DNA from: Glebionis coronaria
Taxonomy: Eukaryota; Streptophyta; Magnoliopsida; Asterales; Asteraceae
Reading direction: 5' to 3'
DNA: 64,000 nt
Assembly: GCA_025667525.1 (NCBI GenBank)
Contig: CM046874.1
Coordinates: forward strand, 279,432,380-279,496,379
The translations under genes and the position numbers were made by a program. This document shows, in pieces, positions 56,909-64,000 of this stretch (its first letter is position 1; every line of letters begins with the position of its first letter). The notes under the pieces are model-generated. The model searched no databases. It saw only the letters and a program-made list of their open reading frames with translations, and was not told the DNA's origin.

Positions 56909-59900
56909 TGCGTAGTATGGTTATGAGATGGCATTTATACATGATGTCATTGTTCTTTTCGGGCTTTAAATGCATAAAATGTCATAAAAATACCATATAT
57001 ATGCTTGTGTTTGTTTACTTGTGTATTTTAGGTATGGATATCGTAAAAAAGACAAAAGATCACAAGAAACAAGGAAAAACGAACACGAGAAACGAAGCCG
57101 CACAATGAACCGGGCCCAAGTTATGATTTCTCAAAGAAAAGACCTTCAAGTATTGAAAATAAGAATGATCCCTCATCAATGAATAAATGACACTTAAAAC
57201 CCTTGTATATTGATAATTACAAGTTTGGTCCCTTAAGTTTGTCAAAATGACAAAAAGGTCCCTCAACTTTGAAGATTTGGCAAGTTTAGTCCCTCAAGAT
57301 TAAATAAATGTCAACAATGGTCCTCCATAAAGTCAAACATGCCTAGATGACCTTCAAAGTTCAAGAATGTCCAAGTTTAGTCCCTCAAGATTAAAGAAAT
57401 ATCAACAATGATCCTCCAATATGTCAAACATACAATGAAGACCTTCAAAGTTCAAGAATGTCCAAGATCAGTCCTTAAAAAATCCAAAAATGGCAAAACA
57501 AGTCCTTAAAATACTTTGGAAAACTATTTGGGGCAAAAGTATGAAAACTGAAAGTTTCATAACAAAGGAAATGAGTTTTAGTGGCTGAATAAACTTGTTA
57601 TACACATTTCACCAAAAACCAAGGACCAAAAGTGTGCACTAAAACTTTCAAACTCATAACACGCGCCAAACACTTACCACCCCCCCCCCTTTTCGGATCA
57701 AAATCTACCACTATTCACCCTATGAACCCAGTAACTACTTTACTTAAAACAAAGGGTAAATTCAAATTACCCTAACCCAAGGCTAATTCCCCTTCACACG
57801 CATCATTCCCACACTTAATATCCCACGCCACTTCACCATGGAACCCACCCCATTCTCACCTCAGACAATGAATGAACGACTTCCTCTCCATGGAATGCCA
57901 CATGGAAAATCAACAGCCCACAGTAAATACTTGGTCCCAAAGGCAGAAAGGAACGCTCATGACCATTTTGGACAGTTCATCAACAACAAACGACTCAAGG
58001 GCATTTTAGAGAATTCTTAGCTAGGGTTTCATGTATTTCAGCATTCTAGAATAGTCCTTTAGTCCTATATAAGGAGACCTCAACCTGTGAGAGTCCCTTG
58101 TTCCAGTTTTTCTCTTAAACATTGTAATTCCTTTTTTAAATTTATAAAAGTTTGGTATTTTGAAAAAATTGTAATTCCTTTTTATGTTTTTGAATGTTGG
58201 TTTTGTTTAAGAGTGAAGCTGAGTTCCATTCTATGTTTTGAACCTGTTTTGATCTTTGGATTAAAGCACGTTTAGTTTTGAAAAGGTTTTTAAGTTTGAA
58301 AAAATTTCAAATCCTTTGTTCTGTTTGGTTATTTTTAACTGTCCTAACCCCAACCAAAAGCTATAAGCCCTTGCAAGCTTGTTGACACGAAGCTAGTGAA
58401 GGTTTATCAACCTTTGGTTGGTTTGTTTGCTGCTTGTGTTAAAGAATCCAAGGCCTTGAGGTTCTTCTTTGAACCATCAGCCAAGGTTCATATCATCTTC
58501 CTTGTCCAAATACCTTAGTCACTCTCTAGCTGTTGAGAGTGGTCCAAGGAGCATTGTTGATCCTCCTAGGAAGTTGTGGAGGATAGGTATTGATTTCTTT
58601 AAAGTTTCCCCTAAAAAATATTTGGTTTGAATCTGTTAAGTGTTTTACCATGTGATTTGGAGTTCTTGTGTTTGTGCTTTGAGTTTTATTGTTTAGATCT
58701 GTTAGTGGTCACCTAGCTGAGATATTAGGAGGATAAAATCAGTAGGTTGTTTGTGAAAATCAAAAGTTTGTTTGAAAAAGGACTAAAACAAGGTTGTTTG
58801 GATATTTGGATCAAAAGGCCTTGTGGCCTTGTGGCCTTGGTTCTTGGGGTTTTTCCACACTAAACAAGTCATTTGTTACCTGTTTTGGTCATTGGTTAAG
58901 TCTCATAAGGTTTGAAAAAGAGTTTGCAAGTTTTTGAAAAATCTGCTAAAAATAGGTTTGAATTTGGTCAAACACATGAGAAGCTATAAAATCTTTGTTT
59001 GTTGGATTCAGAGTCTGATTTTTGGTTTGGGAAGAGTTTTTTTGATAAGCTATCTGTGCTATATCTGCTTTTGATTTTCGTGGCTTATTGAGTGAGCTAA
59101 GGCTTATTGAAAGTGGCTGAAGTGGTCATTTGCATCAGCAAAGTGACCACCTCATTTGTGCTTTGCATTTGATTGTTTAGTGCTTGCCCTGCTGTTTATT
59201 TGCTTGACCCTTGTCACTTTGCTGCTTGTGTACTTATTTGGCTATTTGGATTGCCTGTTTGAGTGCTTATAAGCCAGCTGGCTTATTGGCCATATTTGTC
59301 CAAAACTGAACATCATTTGGCTAACTGGCCTCTTGATTCAAAGGGATTCAGCCTTGATTCCTTCACAAAAGTTGCTCAAAACAAGCTCATAAACAAGTCC
59401 TGGCAATTTGGTTAAGTTTGGAACACTTTTACTTTTGGTCAAATAAGCACAATTTGGCTTATTTTTAGCTCTGCTTATTGGTACATGCAACAACTTAGTT
59501 TTTATTATAGGTGTCATTTTTCTCAGCTTATTATCAATATTGAAAGGTTTCAGCTCATTTGGTTAAGCTTTTGCTAGGAAACTAGCTTATTTGGCTTTTT
59601 CAGCCAGCTTATTTGCTTCTACAGCTTATTCTACTTGACTTTTTGTGATTTTTCTTTTTCATTATTCTTAGTTAAGCTATTTATGAGCTTTTGCAAAAAG
59701 AATCAGCTTTTGAAACCCTCTAGAACTCGACTATTTTGTCGTTTTGTGAAAAAGTTCTTTTCAAGATTCTGGCTTATTACTTGAGCTTTTTCATTTTCGT
59801 TTTGCAAAAGGGTTTAGAATCTCAATAGAAGGTTGTGTGTTTAAGCAGAGCTTATGGCATTAGCTTATAGCTTAATGGGCTTATTGGCCCATTAAGAATA

Positions 59901-60733
59901 AGCTGTTGGCTTATTAAGTTGTGATAAGCACATTTTCAGCTGTTGGGCCTTTAGACTTTTATGCTTAAAATTGAATTTTGAGTAAGACTGGTGATTTTGG
60001 GCTTATTTGGTTGAGTTTGGATTTTGTTGGGCTAAAAAGCCCATTAAGCTTGTTGTTTTTGTTTTTAGCCCATTTGGGGGCCCAATAGGGGTATTTTGGT
60101 AATTTCACTTTCATTTTCTTATTAATGAGGTTAAAATAAACTAGTTTGCAAGTTTTTAGAAATTTTTATAATTTTTGAATTTTTAATATTATTTTAATAT
60201 TTTATTGTTAGTTTAATTGATTTTAAATAGTTTTAATAGTTTTAAAAATTTGGAAAAATACTTTTTAGTTTAAATAAGTCATTTTAGAGTCTTACAAATT
60301 GAAAAATCTTTCTTTTGGCTTTTTATTAATTAATATGATTTTTAGGGCTTCAATAAGGATTAAAAAATTAATATTTAATTAAATAAAAGGTTTGAAATTT
60401 TTTGATCATTTGTAAACCCTAATTGGATTTTTAGTTATTCTTGGTAATTTTTTGGGAATTTTTATAGCAAGTTTTTATTTTGTCCATTTTTACGGTTTTA
60501 CGTTTTGTCGTCATAGTATAATTTTAACGTATTTGTTATTCTCTTTTCTCATCTTTTCTTCTCAATATTAATCCAAAATCATTACAAGTTATTCACACAC
60601 AATAAACCTCCTTGGGAAAACGAACTTTGGGTCATTAGCATTTGATTTTTCCTAAAATCATTTGTTTAATACTTACCGCTCATTTACGGTCTTGTTTTTT
60701 CCTAAAGCAAGAGTGTAAATTTTACTACAATCA
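56909..60733 (+). repeat. Athila-3 5' LTR, 3825 bp
   Basis: TGCGTAGTATGG ... TACTACAATCA. Related to the reverse complement of the Athila-1 LTR, for example CGAAGCCGCACAATGAACC at 57093-57111. TATA-like CTATATAAGG at 58065-58074. A C-run lies at about 57680. GCTTATT words are dense from 59090 to 59900, with the palindrome-like AATGGGCTTATTGGCCCATT at 59873-59892. The frame at 57838-58020 lies upstream of the TATA and is not supported as a gene. Confidence 0.88.
58065..58074 (+). promoter_or_regulatory. TATA-like box of Athila-3 LTR
   Basis: CTATATAAGG followed about 30 bases on by a GTGAGAGTCCC stretch. Equivalent in position to the TATA boxes of the other Athila LTRs, leaving a very long R/U5. 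Confidence 0.5.
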
Positions 60734-60736
60734 TTT

Positions 60737-60754
60737 TGGCACCGCTGCCAGGGA
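60737..60754 (+). promoter_or_regulatory. Athila-3 primer binding site (tRNA-Asp type)
   Basis: TGGCACCGCTGCCAGGGA, three bases after the LTR. Compared with Athila-1 it has two further changes. Confidence 0.82.
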
Positions 60755-61485
60755 GGTGTGTTGTGATTAATTTGAACAATTTTGTTTTTAATATCTAACC
60801 ATAAATAGTATTTGTGTTAAATAGAAATCTATTAACACGTATTATCGGTTTTTCGTTTTTCTTGTGAATTATTATTACTATATTGTATATGTATCACAAT
60901 TAATTCAAAATATCTCCAAATGTGTGAAAACACAAACTTAATTGGGATTTGATCTCCTAAGTATTGTATTCGAATCTCAAACAAAAAGAAAAAGGCAAAA
61001 ATAGATAAATAATTTCTATTAGCTCGATTTTGAAAAATACGAACTTTAAGGTGAATAGATAGACATCGTGCTATAAAAGACCGTTAAAGGGAAGTTAGGT
61101 ACTTAAGTGCTTCGCGCCACCTCATTCCCCCCGTTCACTTGTGAGTATTTGATCTTGAAGGCTAATCGAGGGTTTTGTCGCCCAAAGTATTATTATGTAT
61201 CATATATATTTGCTTGGTTTCTTTGTGATTAAACCCTCTTGAACAATTTGGTTTTCACCAAAGTTCTAAATTCAATCGAAAGCGTTCACTCCACGTGATC
61301 GTTTTCAATCTTTGAGGCTCCTTTAATCAAGAGTTTGATTCGAGGAGAGATTTGGTAGATTGTTGTCTACAATACACACAAAATCCAAAAAAATTAAAAA
61401 CCATCAAAAACACAAAAAAAATTGAAAATCAACAATACACCCAAAAGAATCTTCTTTGCTCACCTCCACGTTCTACGTCACGTTT
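60755..61485 (+). other. Athila-3 untranslated leader with conserved block
   Basis: 61100-61149 holds ACTTAAGTGCTTCGCGCC, a C-rich stretch and CTTGTGAGTATT, as in the leaders of Athila-1 (14049-14096) and Athila-2 (46261-46306). A-rich near 61380-61440, just before gag. No gene. Confidence 0.6.
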
Positions 61486-63059
61486 ATGCAAACTCATAAT
61501 CAAGCAAAACGAGCTCGCAAACGTCGTCAAAAGGAAGGTAATCAAGAACCTTTGATTGAAGAAGAACCTCCAATTGTCGAACCCGTTGTAGAACCAATAG
61601 TCACTATGGCTAATCGTACTATGATAGAGTTGCTTCAAGCACCCACCGAGGGTTTTGGAGAAGCTATTGTGATTCCCGCCATTCTTGTGGATAATTTCGA
61701 GATCAAGACGGGTTTAATGTCAATGCTTCAAGCAAACAAGTTTCACGGACATGAAAAAGACAACCCACATTATCACATACGGAATTTCAATCGTCTCACC
61801 GCAACAAGCAAGTTTAAGGATGTTCCACATGACGTCATTAAGATGATGTTGTTTCCATACTCTTTAGATGGACCCGCAAAAATTTGGCTCGAGAAAGAAC
61901 CGTCAAATTCTATTTTGACATGGGGTGATCTCGTCTGTAAGTTTGTGAACCAATTTTTCCCGCCATCTAAGACGACACATTTGAAAATGAAATTTCAAGG
62001 TTTACACAACGTTCTAATAAAAGTTTTTCAATGGCATGGGAACGATTTAAGGAGATGTTACATGAATGTCCTCACCATGATTTTTCGAAATTGCATCAAA
62101 TTGATACTTTTTATAATGGGCTTAATGATCATGAACGAGATTATTTGAAAGCCGCCGCGGGTGATAATTTTTTGTGCAAAACGAGCGATGAAGCTTTAAA
62201 GATTATCGAGAATAGATCTAAGGTTTATAACCCTCGTAACACACCGAGTGTTTCCACTATGGGTTCATCGTCGTCGTCTCGTAACATGAATGCCTTACAT
62301 GATGAAGCAAATGAGGAGAATCGGTTTTTCGTTAGATTTTCGACGCTTATGACTCATTGGAAAGCACAAGATGCTTTGAATTCCGCATCGGTTAAAGTGG
62401 TTGAAAAGAGTTGTATATCTTGTGGTGGAGCTCATGATTTTTCCGAGTGCATTACCGCCGGTGGTAACACTTTGAGTGCTTACGTAGAAACGGGAACTTA
62501 GAACCAAAACGGCCAAGGTTCCCGCCCACATCAAGCTCCCCAAAATCAAAATGTTAACAACTATCGAAACAACAATGAAAGTGGTGGTTATCAAGGAAAT
62601 AAACGTAACTATAACAAGGGAAAGTACCAAAGTGGGAACAATGGGCAAGTACAAAATCAAAACCAAAACCGTGATTTTCAAAATACTACTCAAAGTTTTC
62701 AAAATGCTCACACTAAAAATCTTCAAGGAGAATTTTTGGATTATGCTAAGGCAAATGATGCTAAGTTTGATAACATGCAACATGAGAGGATTAGCTTAAG
62801 ATCCGAGTTGAAAAATGAGATTAAAAACGAACTTGTTAATGAATTAAAAACTCATGCTAATAAAATGGAAGGAAACGTTCAACGTCTTCAACAAAATCAA
62901 CAAAAGATGGAACAAGGTCAACATGAGACGGATAAAAGGCAATATAAATTTGAAGATCGAATGGCTAGTATGTTTGAAGCTATCATGTGTAAATCCTCTT
63001 CCACGGGTTATCTTCCTAGTGATACCATTGCAAACCCAAAGGGAGAAATGAAGGTTATT
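61486..63059 (+). pseudogene. Athila-3 gag, broken and truncated
   Basis: Starts at ATG 61486 (MQTHNQAKRARKRRQKEG), a basic N-terminus also recognisable in Athila-1 at 13705. The gag domain runs to about 61985, where loss of one A in a run shifts the frame. It continues from about 61990 (AWERFKEMLHECPHHDF...AAAGDNF) through an intact CCHC knuckle (CISCGGAHDFSEC) to TAG at 62499-62501. It resumes in the same frame through a Gln/Asn-rich linker and the coiled coil (62760-62960) until the LTR at 63060. Protease is not reached. The 5' frame reading on to 62148 is out of frame after 61985. Confidence 0.88.
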
Positions 63060-64000
63060 TGTAAAACTCGTATGTTTTTACCATGAATGGTACCCTTATA
63101 ATCATACGTACATGATTAAAACTTTCCTTTTATAACATGAATACGTTTCACGAACATAAATTACAAGAACTACGTACGTGTGATTACACGATAAGTATTA
63201 AGTATGTAATAATGCACGATAATTATTATAGATAATGATTAAATCACAAACATGAAATCATGAACGTGATAATCACGAACGTATAATTAGGTATTTACGT
63301 AATTATTATTACGACTACGTACAAGTATAGTAAATAACACGAACATTTAATAATAACGTCACGTAAATACGAACACGAGAACACGTAATAATTTAGAACA
63401 GAAAAACTACGGGTTTCCCTCGGTGGGCCTAGTAGCCGCGGAACACAAGAGAAAGGGGGGGGCCAAAAGCCCACTTTTTGGTTTAATTAAAGGAAACTAA
63501 AACTACAGAGCTTTCATAAACATATTTTTACAAAAAAGTTGAAAACCCTAGCTCTTGGTGACTCCATAGCCGTGACATCAAACAAGAACAAGGAGGATTC
63601 GTTTTTTATTTTGATCTTTGGTATTCGGTTCGTGTTCGTGTTATTTTCAATCACACGTTAAGGTAAAACATAAAACCTTGATCTTTAATCTTTTTATTTA
63701 ATTATGTGATGTTAGATCTTAAAAACAATTAAATAAAACATGTTATGGAATTTAATAAACATGGGAAAAGGTTTGTGGTTCGGCAGCCGACCGAGAGTCG
63801 AATGACTCTCGGTGTCCCTTGTTAGCCACAGCCGAGACCCCCTAAGGGGCTCGGTGTGGGTCTCGGCGCAACAGCAGGCACCACCGGCTTAAGCCAGTGG
63901 CTGTTTGGGTCGGACGGGGGGAACAGCGAAGGCAACAGGGGGAGACCACCGGCCTGCGCCGGTGGGATCTTCGATGCTGGCAGCGGCTAGCCACGGCGCA
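63060..64000 (+). mobile_element. Tekay-like LTR inserted in Athila-3 gag, runs off the window
   Basis: The gag homology stops at 63059 and the next bases are TGTAAAACTCG, the start seen in the minus-strand LTR ending at 26742. Downstream are AAAACCCTAGC near 63542, a donor-like AAGGTAAAAC near 63660, and ACCGAGA hairpins at 63790-63867. Only the first 941 bases are in view; its length and coding content are unknown. Confidence 0.7.
63790..63867. promoter_or_regulatory. Two hairpins with ACCGAGA-type stems
   Basis: 63790-63813: ACCGAGAGTC / GACTCTCGGT, loop GAAT. 63831-63867: GCCGAGACCC / GGGTCTCGGC, enclosing CCTAAGGGGCTCGG, which offers an alternative inner stem CCCC/GGGG. Same type as 25804-26226. 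Confidence 0.75.

Larger units (their letters stand above)
56909..63059 (+). mobile_element. Athila-3: Athila-lineage element, plus strand, 3' part missing
   Basis: 5' LTR 56909-60733, PBS 60737-60754, leader, then gag until the next insertion at 63060. Gag and LTR are clearly of the Athila-1 family (MANRTMIELLQAPTEGFGEAIVIPAIL against MAKRTMMELLQAPTEGYGEAIVIPAIL). Pol and the 3' LTR are outside the window, if present. Inserted into the 3' LTR of copia A. Confidence 0.88.

Noticed and set aside
57838..58020. 60-codon frame in the Athila-3 LTR
   Set aside because: Low complexity, upstream of the TATA, no family resemblance.
60737..60754. tRNA-like sequence (also 14436-14453, 34513-34525)
   Set aside because: Only the short primer-binding complement is present, directly beside LTRs; no tRNA gene.

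Overview
This 64-kb window is plant intergenic DNA built almost entirely of nested transposable elements. I see no host gene, rRNA or tRNA gene, and no CRISPR array. The families (Athila-lineage Ty3/gypsy with tRNA-Asp-type primer sites, Tekay/Del-like chromovirus remnants, a gag-only Ty1/copia family, a Helitron, hAT- and Tourist-like MITEs) point to a dicot. The copia gag reads most like copia polyproteins I recall from Asteraceae such as Tanacetum, so a daisy-family genome is my best inference.

Left half (1-26742). A decayed plus-strand Tekay-like element runs from beyond the left edge to 22015: pol remnant 1-1914, pol tail 19262-19399, 3' LTR 19400-22015. It was split by a minus-strand Athila element (Athila-1, 1915-19256) with two long LTRs, gag-PR-RT-RH-IN broken by two frameshifts and two stops, a PBS at 14436-14453 and a PPT at 6150. 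A 557-bp hAT-type MITE with a perfect 8-bp target duplication sits in one LTR and accounts exactly for the 565-bp difference between the LTRs. The Tekay element ends inside another Tekay-like LTR in minus orientation (22016-26742), which also holds a 2.86-kb non-autonomous Helitron (22889-25744) that itself carries a small Tourist-like MITE.

Middle (26743-49944). After an anonymous A/C-rich block comes copia element A, starting about 28320. It is split by Athila-2 (28740-49944, minus, perfect 5-bp TSD). Athila-2 has a nearly continuous gag-pol, interrupted in the integrase by copia element B (34211-40835), a relative of A. A and B encode a gag-like protein but no protease, integrase or reverse transcriptase.

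Right (49945-64000). Copia A resumes, with a broken gag and a long tandem array. It carries a truncated copia LTR insert (54365-54803), and its 3' LTR is cut after 54 bp by plus-strand Athila-3 (56909 onward). Athila-3 gag is in turn cut at 63060 by a further Tekay-like LTR that runs off the window.

Best candidate for something undescribed: copia A and B carry, downstream of gag, tandem arrays of about 150-bp units. Each unit can fold into four stem-loops, and the stems differ between units by paired, compensating changes while the loops stay constant. That is the signature of a maintained RNA (or single-stranded DNA) structure. Element B also has two LTRs that do not match each other and no target duplication, although it lies inside a young element. 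Separately, two diverged Athila elements share a hairpin next to both their terminal and their internal polypurine tract.
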